From Streptomyces sp. TN58 (GTDB lineage Bacteria > Actinomycetota > Actinomycetes > Streptomycetales > Streptomycetaceae): DNA of 64,000 bases. The notes under the pieces were generated by a model. It was given only the letters and a program-made list of their open reading frames with translations. It did no database searches and had not been told where the DNA came from. A program made the translations under genes and the position numbers. Where the stretch lies: positions 2,971,501-3,035,500 of the forward strand of contig NZ_CP018870.1 of assembly GCF_001941845.1 (NCBI RefSeq), written 5' to 3'. Within the stretch, counting starts at the first letter, position 1. Every line of letters begins with the position of its first letter. Below, piece after piece: positions 54,588 to 63,177 of the stretch.

Positions 54588-57443
54588 GGCCGCCGGCTTG
54601 AGGGTCAGGGTGTCGACCGTGGCCTTCTCGACGGCGTCCTTGCCGAAGGGCCACTCCAGCAGCTCGCCCTTGGCCCACATCTGCGTCTGGTCCGTGTAGT
54701 GGGAGTTGTACGCGTGGCCCGAGGCGCCGGTCAGGTTGATCCAGCGGGACTTGTCCAGGTCGCTGAGGTTGACGACCATCCGCATCGACGGCACCCAGGT
54801 GACCCCGTAGCCGCTGGAGGCGTTCCAGCCGGTGGCGTTGACGGTCGCCTCGCCGCCGCCCACGTTCCACGGGCCGCGGTTGAGGAGCCACTGCATGAAG
54901 CCGGGACCCTCGGTGCCGATCGTCTGGTTCTTCAGGTTCAGCTGGTGCAGCCGGCCCCAGCTCCAGGTGGACTGGTCCTTGCCGAGCTTGGCGGTCAGCT
55001 CCCAGCGGGCGTCCGCCATGGCTCGCGCGAACAGCTCGTCGCGGGTGGTGGTGGCCGGCTTGTTCAGGCCCTTCGCGGGCGCGCTCCACCACGCCGACTT
55101 CTCGTCCTTGACCAGGCGGCGGACCACCTCGAACCACCGGTCGCCGCCGTCGGGCTGCGCGGAGTCCGCATCACGGGTGCCGCATTCGCGGACCGTCTTG
55201 GACAGGTCGTCGGCCGGGCCGGTGCCGTTGCCGAGGACGTTCATGCAGCTGCCCTCGATCCGCAGCTCCTTGGGCATCTTGTCGCCGAAGGACAGCTTGA
55301 GGATGTTGCGCCAGACCGCGTTGAAGTAGGCCGCGGCCGCCGAGTCGGACTCCTGCGTGTAGTTCCAGCCGTCCAGCAGCTTCTGCGCGGCGCGCACGCC
55401 CGGGTCCGAGATCTGGATCTTCGACAGCATCGGGGTCAGCAGCGCGGCGATCTCGCTGCTGTTGTCCATCTGCATGGTGCGCATGTCGTCGGTCGAGATC
55501 TTCCCGCCGTCCTTGATCTTCGCCTCGATGAGGTCGTTGATCCGCTGGCTGCGGGCGCCGTATCCCCAGTCGGTGGTCAGCAGGTGCGGGTACTTGCCCG
55601 CGCCGGTCCCGCCCTCGGCGACGGCCTGGTTGGCGGTGACGACGTAGCCGCGCGAGGGGTTCAGGTCCCAGGGCAGCTCGCTCTGCGGGATGTAGCCGGC
55701 GTTGCCGTCCCGGCCGCCCTTCCAGGCGTACTTGGAGTCCCAGCCCGGGGCGGGCATCCGGCCGTCGCCCTGGCCGCGGACCGGGATGCGGCCGGGGGCC
55801 TGGTAGCCGATGTTGTTCTTGTTGTCGGCGTAGATCAGGTTCTGCGAGGGCACGTCGAAGTCGGCGGCCGCCTTGCGGAAGTCGTCGAAGTTCTTGGCCT
55901 GGTTGAGCTTGAAGACGGCGTCCATGGTCCTGCCGGGGTCCAGCGCGGTCCAGCGCAGGGCGATGGCGTATCCGTCGCCGCGGTCGGGGGCGGAGACGTC
56001 CACGGGGGCGCGGGTGCCGACCGTGCCGAGCTCCTCGCTGCGGTCGGAGACGAGCGGGCCGTTGTTGGTGGTGCGGACCGTGATCTTCTTGCTGGCGCCG
56101 CCCGCGACCTTGATGACCTCTTCGCGCAGGCCGAAGGGGAGGACGCGGTTGTCGTAGACGTAGCCCTCGGGCTTGATCTGTTCGAGGTAGAGGTCGGTGA
56201 CGTCGGCGCCGAGGTTGGTCATGCCCCACGCGATGTCGTTGTTGTGGCCGATGACGACGCCGGGCATGCCGGAGAAGGTGAAGCCGGCCACGTCGTACTT
56301 GCACTGGGCCGAGACGGTGCGGCAGTGCAGGCCCATCTGGTACCAGACCGAGGGCAGTTGCGGCGACAGGTGCGGGTCGTTGGCGAGCAGGGGCTTGCCG
56401 GTGGTCGTGTACTTGCCCGAGACGACCCAGGAGTTCGAGCCGATGCCGCTGCCGTTGGGGCCGAGAATGGCGGGGACCTTCTCCAGGGTGTCGGCGAGGG
56501 CGCTCAGCTGGGTGCGCAGGCCCACGCTCGCGCCCTGGGCGGTGGCGTTGCCGGCGAGGCCGGTGGGGTCGCCGGCGCCCGCGGCGGTGGAGGCCTGGGA
56601 CGCGGCGGCGCCGCCCGAGCCGCCGGCGGAACCGGAGCCCGAGCCGGTGCCACTGCCACTGCCCGCGTTTCCGGTCTGGCCCTGGGGGGTGTACTTCCCG
56701 CCGTCGACCTTGCCGCCCTCGACGACCGGCTTGTTGCGGTCGAAGGGGTAGGGCGGGTAGAGCTCGGCGATCTGCGCCTGCGAGAGCTTGCCCGTCATCA
56801 GCGCGCGGTCGATCTCGTCCTGCATGTTGCCGCGCAGGTCCCAGGCCATCGCCTTGAGCCAGGCCACCGAGTCCACCGGCGTCCACTTCTCGGGGGCGTA
56901 GCCGTCGCTGAGCCGCAGGGCGGCGTGCTCGACGGAGAGGTCCTTGCCGGACTTGCCCTTCAGGTAGGCGTTGACCCCGTCGGCGTAGGACTGCAGGTTC
57001 TTCTTCGTCTCGGCGGAGAGCCTGGTGTCGTACTCCTCCTGCGCGACCTGGCGCCAGCCCAGCGTGCGCAGGAAGGCGTCGGTCTCGACCTGGCCGGCGC
57101 CGAACATCTCCGAGAGCCGCCCCGAGGTCATGTGGCGGCGTACGTCCATCTCCCAGAAGCGGTCCTGCGCGTGGACGAAGCCCTGCGCGCGGAAGAGGTC
57201 GCCGTCGTTGTCCGCGTAGAGCTGCGGAATGCCGTTGGCGTCGCGCTTGACCTCGACCGTCCCGGTCAGGCCGGGCACGTCGAGGGAGCCGGTCGTCTGG
57301 GGGAAGGAGGCGCGCACGCCGTCCACGCTCCAGTACGCCCCGTAGCCGAGGCCCGCGACGAGACCCAGGACGAGTACGAGCACGATCAGACGGGCGCGTC
57401 GTCCCTTCTTCTTGGCGGGAGGAGCGGTTTCGTTGGCGGGCAT
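54582..57443 (-). CDS. Penicillin acylase family Ntn-hydrolase
   Basis: This 953-residue precursor has a membrane or signal anchor (about 17-38). The alpha part (40-235) is followed by a Gly/Ser/Ala-rich spacer (about 255-292), then the autocleavage site G335/S336 in GIGSNSW, where Ser336 becomes the N-terminal nucleophile of the beta subunit. NDPHLSPQLPSVWYQMGL, GVVIGHNNDIAWGMTNLGAD and NNGPL are family features. It could hydrolyse N-acyl amides such as acyl-homoserine lactones or beta-lactam side chains; the true substrate is unknown. The ATG at 57443 has AAGGA six bases upstream. Confidence 0.92.
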   Translation of the reverse strand: MPANETAPPAKKKGRRARLIVLVLVLGLVAGLGYGAYWSVDGVRASFPQTTGSLDVPGLTGTVEVKRDANGIPQLYADNDGDLFRAQGFVHAQDRFWEMDVRRHMTSGRLSEMFGAGQVETDAFLRTLGWRQVAQEEYDTRLSAETKKNLQSYADGVNAYLKGKSGKDLSVEHAALRLSDGYAPEKWTPVDSVAWLKAMAWDLRGNMQDEIDRALMTGKLSQAQIAELYPPYPFDRNKPVVEGGKVDGGKYTPQGQTGNAGSGSGTGSGSGSAGGSGGAAASQASTAAGAGDPTGLAGNATAQGASVGLRTQLSALADTLEKVPAILGPNGSGIGSNSWVVSGKYTTTGKPLLANDPHLSPQLPSVWYQMGLHCRTVSAQCKYDVAGFTFSGMPGVVIGHNNDIAWGMTNLGADVTDLYLEQIKPEGYVYDNRVLPFGLREEVIKVAGGASKKITVRTTNNGPLVSDRSEELGTVGTRAPVDVSAPDRGDGYAIALRWTALDPGRTMDAVFKLNQAKNFDDFRKAAADFDVPSQNLIYADNKNNIGYQAPGRIPVRGQGDGRMPAPGWDSKYAWKGGRDGNAGYIPQSELPWDLNPSRGYVVTANQAVAEGGTGAGKYPHLLTTDWGYGARSQRINDLIEAKIKDGGKISTDDMRTMQMDNSSEIAALLTPMLSKIQISDPGVRAAQKLLDGWNYTQESDSAAAAYFNAVWRNILKLSFGDKMPKELRIEGSCMNVLGNGTGPADDLSKTVRECGTRDADSAQPDGGDRWFEVVRRLVKDEKSAWWSAPAKGLNKPATTTRDELFARAMADARWELTAKLGKDQSTWSWGRLHQLNLKNQTIGTEGPGFMQWLLNRGPWNVGGGEATVNATGWNASSGYGVTWVPSMRMVVNLSDLDKSRWINLTGASGHAYNSHYTDQTQMWAKGELLEWPFGKDAVEKATVDTLTLKPAAS

Positions 57444-57747
57444 CGCTGTCCTTAGAGGGGCAGGGTGGTCCTGGGAGTGCTGGGAGCAACCATAGGCGCA
57501 GGACCGACTGCGTTGATCCGCCAGGGGTGGAGGCCGTGTGGAGGGCATGTATCGCACGACGGCCCGGGCGGCGGCCCGGAAACGATCCGGCGACGGGTCC
57601 GGCGGTCCCGGAGACAGGGGCGAAACACCGTTCACAATGTGGTTATCGCGTAAAGGGCGCGTCAAAGATTAGGTAAGGTAACGAATTACTTGCCGAACTT
57701 GCCGCCGGGAGGATCGATCCACCGGGCGCATTGAGGAGGGCCGCCCG
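57444..57747. other. Divergent intergenic region, acylase / antiporter
   Basis: About 304 bases. The middle (57628-57700) is AT-rich for this genome and has the dyad GTAA-CGAA-TTAC (about 57679-57690), probably part of the antiporter promoter. I looked for a ydaO-type (c-di-AMP) leader and did not recognise one. Confidence 0.45.
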
Positions 57748-59256
57748 CTGACTGTCCACACGCTCAATGAGCTCCTGCTGGTCTGCTCGCTCGTACTGCT
57801 CGTCGCGGTGGCCGCGGTGCGGCTCTCGTCCCGCAGCGGCCTGCCCAGCCTGCTCATCTACCTCGGCATCGGCGTCGCCATGGGCCAGGACGGGATCGGC
57901 AACATCGGCTTCGACAACGCCGAGCTGACCCAGGTCATCGGCTACGCCGCCCTCGTCGTGATCCTCGCCGAGGGTGGTCTGGGCACCAAGTGGAAAGAGA
58001 TCAAGCCGGCCCTGCCGGCCGCGATCATGCTCTCACTGGTGGGCGTCGCGATCAGCGTGGGCGTGACGGCGGCGGGGGCGCACTACCTCGTCGGGCTGGA
58101 ATGGCGCCAGGCGCTGCTGATCGGAGCGGTCGTCTCCTCGACGGACGCGGCGGCCGTCTTCTCCGTGCTGCGCAAGGTCCCGCTGCCCTCCCGGATCACG
58201 GGCGTCCTGGAAGCCGAGTCGGGCTTCAACGACGCACCCGTCGTCATTCTGGTGGTGGCCTTCTCCACGGTCGGCCCGGTCGACGAGTGGTACGTCCTGC
58301 TCGGCACGATCGCCCTGGAGCTGGCCATCGGCGCCGCGATCGGCCTGGCCGTGGGCTTCGTCGGCGCCTACGGCCTGCGGCACGTCGCACTGCCCGCCTC
58401 CGGCCTGTACCCGATCGCCGTGATGGCCATCGCGATCACGGCGTACGCGGCCGGCGCGATGGCGCACGGCTCCGGCTTCCTCGCGGTCTACCTGGCGTCG
58501 ATGATCCTGGGCAACGCCAAGCTCCCGCACTGGCCCGCCACGCGCGGTTTCGCCGACGGGCTCGGCTGGATCGCCCAGATCGGCATGTTCGTGCTGCTGG
58601 GCCTGCTGGTCACCCCGCACGAGCTGGTCCGGGACTTCTGGCCCGCGGTGGTGATCGGCCTGGTGCTGACGATGGTGGCGCGGCCCCTGGAGGTCTTCGT
58701 CAGCCTGCTGCCCTTCCGGATCCCGTGGCAGGAGCAGGTCCTGATGTCGTGGGCGGGCCTGCGCGGCGCCGTGCCCATCATCCTGGCGACCATCCCGATG
58801 GTGTCCGGGATCGAGGGCAGCGACCGCGTCTTCAACATCGTCTTCGTGCTGGTCGTCGTCTACACCCTGGTGCAGGGGCCGACCCTGCCCGGGCTGGCGC
58901 GCAGGCTGGACCTCGGGCAGGGCATGGAGACCGCCTCCGACCTCGGCATCGAGTCGGCTCCGCTGGAGAAGCTGCGCGGGCACCTGCTGTCCTTCGCCAT
59001 CCCGGCCGCCTCCCGGATGCACGGCGTCGAGGTGAGCGAGCTGCGGCTGCCGCCGGGGGCGTCGGTCACGCTGGTCGTCCGGGAGGGCAAGAGCTTCGTG
59101 CCGGCGCCGTCGACCGTGCTGCGGCGCGGTGACGAGCTGCTGGTGGTGGCCACGGACCCGGTCCGGGACGCGGCGGAGGCGCGGCTGCGGGCGGTGGCGC
59201 GGGGCGGCAAGCTGGCGGGCTGGCTGGGGACGGGCAACGGCTCCGCCCACCGTTAG
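57748..59256 (+). CDS. K+/H+ antiporter, CPA1 type with C-terminal TrkA-C domain (CTG start)
   Basis: This 502-residue antiporter has about twelve helices from the first residues to about 395. IGVAMGQDGIGNIGFDN, VSSTDAAAVFSVLR with the ion-site Asp, AESGFNDAPVVIL and WAGLRGAVPIILA are typical of NhaP2-like proteins. The C terminus (about 415-490) is a TrkA-C/RCK-C domain (VEVSELRLPPGASVTLVVR, DELLVVATDPV). No ATG, GTG or TTG lies between the GAGGAGGG ribosome site (57733-57740) and helix 1. CTG at 57748, seven bases after that site, is therefore the likely start; a later GTG at 57808 would cut the first helix. Confidence 0.88.
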   Translation: MTVHTLNELLLVCSLVLLVAVAAVRLSSRSGLPSLLIYLGIGVAMGQDGIGNIGFDNAELTQVIGYAALVVILAEGGLGTKWKEIKPALPAAIMLSLVGVAISVGVTAAGAHYLVGLEWRQALLIGAVVSSTDAAAVFSVLRKVPLPSRITGVLEAESGFNDAPVVILVVAFSTVGPVDEWYVLLGTIALELAIGAAIGLAVGFVGAYGLRHVALPASGLYPIAVMAIAITAYAAGAMAHGSGFLAVYLASMILGNAKLPHWPATRGFADGLGWIAQIGMFVLLGLLVTPHELVRDFWPAVVIGLVLTMVARPLEVFVSLLPFRIPWQEQVLMSWAGLRGAVPIILATIPMVSGIEGSDRVFNIVFVLVVVYTLVQGPTLPGLARRLDLGQGMETASDLGIESAPLEKLRGHLLSFAIPAASRMHGVEVSELRLPPGASVTLVVREGKSFVPAPSTVLRRGDELLVVATDPVRDAAEARLRAVARGGKLAGWLGTGNGSAHR

Positions 59257-59333
59257 GGTCTGCATCGAGTTGCCCCGCGGCGTCGCGACGCCCGGCACGC
59301 GCCCTGCTCCACGGGGCGACTCGATACAGACCC
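59256..59333 (+). terminator. Long hairpin terminator after the antiporter gene
   Basis: The 22-base arms 59256-59277 (beginning GGGTCTGCATCGAG) and 59312-59333 (ending ACTCGATACAGACCC) pair at 20 of 22 positions with a 34-nt loop. The left arm starts at the last base of the stop codon. Confidence 0.7.
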
Positions 59334-59724
59334 CAGGGCGCATGGCGCCGCTCCATCAGAGCGGCGCTCTCGTCCGGCCGGATGGTGCGAGACAGGACCG
59401 CCCTTGTCCCGACATGTACGGTCTTTCGGGCGCGGAGCTCCCGTCAATCACAGGTGGAGAGTCGCCTTGTCGGCACAATCACAGGGCGTGATATCGGCTT
59501 CCCCTGTACGATGAAGGCACAACAGATCGAACCAACTCTGCCTGACGCAGAGCTGGCGCGACCGCAAAGCGGCCGTGGCCCCCGCAGTGGGCGCCCAGGT
59601 ATCACTCGGTTATGCGCAAGAGGACAGCTCTCGGGGCTCCCAACACGTACGGGTGCGACCGCTCACAAAGCACGGCACCGTCCGCAGACGGGGATGCTCT
59701 ACCAGGCAGCGGAAAGGCAAGGCC
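59334..59724 (+). other. Long leader region of the MFS gene
   Basis: This is about 390 bases without a convincing gene. It contains a possible 15-codon leader ORF (TTG at 59467 with GGTGGAG upstream, ending TGA at 59512-59514), TACGAT (59507-59512), a CTCTGC-CTGAC-GCAGAG hairpin near 59536-59552, and further GC stems. This could be an attenuation-type 5' leader, which would be inference. Confidence 0.35.
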
Positions 59725-61158
59725 GTGACATCCGCGGTCACGTCCGACAAGTCCGCCCGCCCCGGCTACGGGCAGCTCCTGCGCACGCCGGGCGCCCTCG
59801 GCTTCGTACTCCCCGGCTTCGCCGCCCGGCTCCCCTTCGGCATGCTGACCATCAGCATCCTGCTGCTGGTGCAGCACACCACCGGTTCCTACGGCAGCGC
59901 CGGCATCGTCGCCGCCGTCACCGGCATCTCGATGGCCCTCTCCGCCCCGCTGATGGGCATCTTCACCGACCGGTACGGCCAGAGCGCCGTGCTGGTGCCC
60001 GTGGTCCTCGCGCACGCCGCCGCCGTCACCGGCCTCGCCGCCCTGGCCCTGGCCGACGCGCACGTCTGGGTCCTGGCGCTGGCCGCGGTCCCGGCCGGCG
60101 CCTCGGTGCCGCAGGTCGGCCCGATGGTCCGCGCACGCTGGGCGGCCCGGCTTGAGGGCTCGCCGCTGCTGCCGACGGCCGCCGCCTTCGAGTCCGTCAC
60201 CGACGAGTTCACCTTCGTCGTCGGCCCGGTCCTCGCGACCGCGCTGTGCACCGGCGTCCACCCGGCGGCCGGCCTGGTCACCGAGGCCACGCTGACCCTG
60301 CTCGGCGGCCTGCTCTTCGCGGCCCGGCGGGCCTCCCAGCCCACGACGCACGCCCCGTCGGCCACCGGCGAGAAGCGCGCCTTCGCTCTCTCCCACCCGG
60401 GGCTGCGCGTCCTGATTTTCGCCTTCCTCGGGATCGGCGCCGTCTTCGGCGGCATGCAGGTCTCGCTCGCCGCCTTCTCCAACGAGATCGGCAACCCCGG
60501 CGCCAACGGCCTGCTCTACGGCGTCTTCGCGGCCGGCAACATGATCGCGGGCATCGCCATGGGCGCCGTCGCGTGGAAGATCGGCCCGCGCCGCCGGCTG
60601 GTCCTGGGCTACGCCGGCCTCACCGCCGCCGCGTCCGTCCTGTGGGCGGCGAACTCGGTGATCCTGCTGGGCGCGCTCGGCCTGGTCGTCGGCCTGTTCA
60701 TCGCCCCCGCCCTGATCACCGGCTACACGATGGTCGAGCAGCTGGTCCCCGCGAACGCCCGGACCGAGGCCTTCACCTGGCTGACCGGTTCGATCGCCTT
60801 CGGTCAGGCCATCGCGGTCATCCTGGCCGGCCGGCTGACCGACGCGCACGGGGCCTCGTACGGCTTCCTGGTGCCGATGGCGGCCACCGCGCTGGCGCTG
60901 GCGACGCTGCTGGCGCTGCGGGCGAAGCTGGCCCCGAAGCCCGCGAAGGCCCCGAGCCGGATCGTGAACGCGTCGGCGTCCGCGCCCGCGCCCGCTTCCG
61001 CGCCTGGTGTCGCGCCCGGTGTCTCGTCTGCTGTCGCGCCCGGTGCCGAGGCCGCCGGACCGGCCGCCGTGAGGCCGGCCGCCGCCCCCTCGCAGGCCCC
61101 CCGTAACCGGGTGAACGAGCGTGGGATGGGTCACCGCGTGCCGGTGACGGTGGACTGA
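59725..61158 (+). CDS. MFS-family transporter
   Basis: This 477-residue protein has twelve predicted helices in two sets, with the loop 2-3 motif LMGIFTDRYGQSAVL and a cytoplasmic middle loop around residue 205-225. A disordered Ala/Pro-rich tail (about 405-477) ends the protein. The pattern is that of drug-efflux type MFS proteins without a recognisable substrate. The GTG at 59725 (VTSAVTSDKSARPG) has GGAAAGG seven bases upstream. A long leader precedes it. Confidence 0.87.
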   Translation: MTSAVTSDKSARPGYGQLLRTPGALGFVLPGFAARLPFGMLTISILLLVQHTTGSYGSAGIVAAVTGISMALSAPLMGIFTDRYGQSAVLVPVVLAHAAAVTGLAALALADAHVWVLALAAVPAGASVPQVGPMVRARWAARLEGSPLLPTAAAFESVTDEFTFVVGPVLATALCTGVHPAAGLVTEATLTLLGGLLFAARRASQPTTHAPSATGEKRAFALSHPGLRVLIFAFLGIGAVFGGMQVSLAAFSNEIGNPGANGLLYGVFAAGNMIAGIAMGAVAWKIGPRRRLVLGYAGLTAAASVLWAANSVILLGALGLVVGLFIAPALITGYTMVEQLVPANARTEAFTWLTGSIAFGQAIAVILAGRLTDAHGASYGFLVPMAATALALATLLALRAKLAPKPAKAPSRIVNASASAPAPASAPGVAPGVSSAVAPGAEAAGPAAVRPAAAPSQAPRNRVNERGMGHRVPVTVD

Positions 61159-61188
61159 TCCGCCGGAATACGTCACCATGGAGCGTCG

Positions 61189-61215
61189 TTAGCACTCATT
61201 GAGTGAGAGTGCCAG
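61189..61215. promoter_or_regulatory. CIRCE-like element (HrcA operator)
   Basis: TTAGCACTC (61189-61197), nine bases, then GAGTGCCAG (61207-61215). The left arm matches the general CIRCE consensus exactly. The right arm matches the GAGTGCCAG form seen at Streptomyces groE genes. The arms pair at seven of nine positions. The right arm runs into the AGGAGGA ribosome site of the next gene, so HrcA binding would cover the leader. Confidence 0.72.
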
Positions 61216-61225
61216 GAGGAAATTC

Positions 61226-61540
61226 GTGCCGACCTACCAGTACCAGTGCACCGAGTGCGGTGAGGGCCTTGAGGCCGTGCAGAAGTTCACCGATGACGCG
61301 CTGACCGTGTGCCCGAACTGCGACGGACGCCTGAAGAAGGTGTTCTCCGCGGTCGGCATCGTCTTCAAGGGCTCCGGTTTCTACCGGAACGACAGCCGTG
61401 GCGCCTCGTCGAGCAGCACCCCCGCCTCGAAGCCCGCCGGCTCGTCGTCGTCCTCGACGTCGACCGCCGCCGCCGCTCCCGCCGCCTCGTCCTCCTCGAC
61501 GTCGTCGAGCACGAGCAGCAGCTCCACGTCGGCCGCCTGA
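61226..61540 (+). CDS. FmdB-family zinc-ribbon regulatory protein
   Basis: This 104-residue protein begins PTYQYQCTECGEGLEAVQKF and has the second knuckle CPNCDG and then LKKVFSAVGIVFKGSGFYRND, all hallmarks of FmdB/CxxC_CXXC_SSSS proteins. The last 45 residues are almost only Ser, Thr, Ala and Pro. The GTG at 61226 has AGGAGGA. The gene lies behind a CIRCE-like element, which suggests HrcA control. Function of the family in bacteria is poorly known. Confidence 0.9.
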   Translation: MPTYQYQCTECGEGLEAVQKFTDDALTVCPNCDGRLKKVFSAVGIVFKGSGFYRNDSRGASSSSTPASKPAGSSSSSTSTAAAAPAASSSSTSSSTSSSSTSAA

Positions 61541-61552
61541 CCGCTCCTTCCC

Positions 61553-61590
61553 GAGGCCCCGCCCGCCCCCACACCGGGCAGCGGGGCCTC
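61553..61590 (+). terminator. Terminator after the FmdB gene
   Basis: GAGGCCCCGC (61553-61562) pairs perfectly with GCGGGGCCTC (61581-61590) with an 18-nt loop, 12 bases beyond the stop codon. Confidence 0.75.
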
Positions 61591-61603
61591 AGGCATGCCC
61601 GGT

Positions 61604-61619
61604 TAGGGTGAGCGGCATG
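61604..61619 (+). promoter_or_regulatory. -10 element and leaderless start of mtnP
   Basis: TAGGGT (61604-61609) is seven bases before the ATG at 61617, with no ribosome site. Confidence 0.45.
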
Positions 61620-62450
61620 GTGAACGCAGAGATCGGTGTCATCGGCGGCTCGGGCTTCTACTCCTTCCTGGAGGACGTCTCCGAGATCCAGGTGGAGACC
61701 CCGTACGGGCCTCCGAGCGACTCCCTGTACGTGGGTGAGCTGGGCGGCCGCTCGGTGGCCTTCCTGCCCCGGCACGGGCGCAGCCACACGGTCCCTCCAC
61801 ACAAGATCAACTACCGGGCGAACCTCTGGGCCCTGCGCTCGGTCGGTGTCCGCCAGGTGCTGGGCCCGTGCGCGGTCGGCGGCCTGCGAGCCGAGTACGG
61901 GCCGGGCACGCTGCTCGTTCCCGACCAGCTGGTCGACCGTACGAAGTCCCGCGCGCAGACCTTCTTCGACGGGGAGGCGCTGCCGGACGGTTCCATGCCG
62001 AACGTCGTGCACACCACCTTCGCCGACCCCTACTGCCCGGTGGGCCGGTCCGTGGCGGTGGCCGCGGCGCGCGGGCGGGGCTGGGAGCCGGTCGACGGCG
62101 GCACGATGGTCGTCGTCGAGGGGCCCCGCTTCTCGACCCGGGCGGAGTCGCGGTGGCACGCGGCGGCGGGCTGGTCGGTGGTCGGCATGACGGGGCACCC
62201 GGAGGCGGTCCTCGCCCGTGAGCTGGGGCTCTGCTACACCTCGATGGCGCTGGTCACGGACCTGGACGCGGGGGCCGAGACCGGGGAGGGCGTCTCCCAC
62301 ACGGAGGTGCTGAAGGTGTTCGGCGAGAACGTCGGCCGCCTTCGCGAAGTCCTTTTCGACGCGGTGGCGGCGCTGCCGCCCACGCAGTCCCGCGACTGCC
62401 TGTGCACGCACGCGCACGACGGCTGGGACCTGGGCATCGAGCTTCCGTAG
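61617..62450 (+). CDS. mtnP: S-methyl-5'-thioadenosine phosphorylase
   Basis: This 277-residue purine-nucleoside phosphorylase-type enzyme splits MTA, a polyamine and quorum-compound by-product, into adenine and methylthioribose-1-phosphate. It has GVIGGSGFYSFL, FLPRHGRSHTVPPHKINYRANLWAL (in part), MVVVEGPRFSTRAES, VGMTGHPEAVLARELG and YTSMALVTDLDAG. It is of the MTAP/MTIP subgroup. The ATG at 61617 follows a -10 by seven bases. Confidence 0.94.
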   Translation: MVNAEIGVIGGSGFYSFLEDVSEIQVETPYGPPSDSLYVGELGGRSVAFLPRHGRSHTVPPHKINYRANLWALRSVGVRQVLGPCAVGGLRAEYGPGTLLVPDQLVDRTKSRAQTFFDGEALPDGSMPNVVHTTFADPYCPVGRSVAVAAARGRGWEPVDGGTMVVVEGPRFSTRAESRWHAAAGWSVVGMTGHPEAVLARELGLCYTSMALVTDLDAGAETGEGVSHTEVLKVFGENVGRLREVLFDAVAALPPTQSRDCLCTHAHDGWDLGIELP

Positions 62451-62476
62451 TCCGGCGCCACGTGCAGGGCCCAGAC

Positions 62477-62516
62477 GCCCGGGTGCCCGGATGCCCGGAT
62501 GCCCGGGTGTCCGGGT
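62477..62516 (+). repeat. 8-bp tandem repeat array
   Basis: Five units follow each other: GCCCGGGT, GCCCGGAT, GCCCGGAT, GCCCGGGT, GTCCGGGT. The array lies between mtnP and the AhpD-like gene, in or upstream of the latter's promoter region. Confidence 0.85.
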
Positions 62517-62595
62517 GTTGTCACATCCGGGGCGGCTGTCCTGTCTTCCTCTGTGAAGGCCCCATCGGGACAGTCCGCTCCGGGAGATGACAGTC

Positions 62596-63177
62596 GTGCC
62601 CCGTATCTCGCTCACCCCGCCCCGCACCCTGCTGACGCGCATCGGCGCCTGGTACTCGCGACGCACCTACGGCAAGGTGCTCGACCCCGTCCAGGGCTAC
62701 GGGCACAACACGCGCGTGCTGTTCTCGTACGTACGCCTGGAACAGCGGGCGGCCAAGTGGAACGCACTGGACGCCGGTCTCAAGCACCTCGCCGTGATGG
62801 CGTCGGCGGCCCGCATCAACTGCTCGTGGTGCATGGACTTCGGCTACTGGGAGGGCCTTGAGCAGGGGATGACGGCGGAGAAGATCGAACGGGTGCCGCG
62901 GTGGCGGGAGGCCCGCGAGGTGTTCGACGAGCTGGAGCTGCTGGTCATGGAGTACGCCGAGGCCATGACCGAGACGGAGCCGACGGTCACGGACGAGCTC
63001 GCCGGGACCCTGGTCGCACGGCTCGGGGAGGCGGCGTTCGTCGAGCTGACGGCGGTGGTCGCACTGGAGAACTGGCGCTCGCGCGTCAACAGCGCCTTCG
63101 GCCTGACCAGTCAGGGCTTCTCGGAGTCCTGCCGGGTGCCGGGCGGGCGGGCGGGGGCGCCGACAACGACGGCGTGA
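62596..63177 (+). CDS. Carboxymuconolactone decarboxylase/AhpD-like protein
   Basis: This 193-residue helical protein has the CxxC motif in AARINCSWCMDFG (about 75-87) preceded by HLAVMASA, as in AhpD-like peroxidase/disulfide proteins. The His expected three residues after the second Cys is not seen, so the activity may differ. The GTG at 62596 has GGGAG nine bases upstream; an ATG at 62587 is too close to that site. A redox function is likely but unproven. Confidence 0.85.
   Translation: MPRISLTPPRTLLTRIGAWYSRRTYGKVLDPVQGYGHNTRVLFSYVRLEQRAAKWNALDAGLKHLAVMASAARINCSWCMDFGYWEGLEQGMTAEKIERVPRWREAREVFDELELLVMEYAEAMTETEPTVTDELAGTLVARLGEAAFVELTAVVALENWRSRVNSAFGLTSQGFSESCRVPGGRAGAPTTTA

Noticed and set aside
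54582..57443. Beta-lactam biosynthesis or resistance island (acylase, PBP, serine hydrolase)
   Set aside because: The three genes are far apart in conserved housekeeping surroundings and no biosynthetic enzymes are near.
57444..57747. c-di-AMP (ydaO) riboswitch before the antiporter or rpfB
   Set aside because: Both potassium transport and Rpf genes are known contexts, but I found no ydaO-type consensus by eye, and only about 115 bases separate rpfB from tatD. A covariance-model search would settle it.
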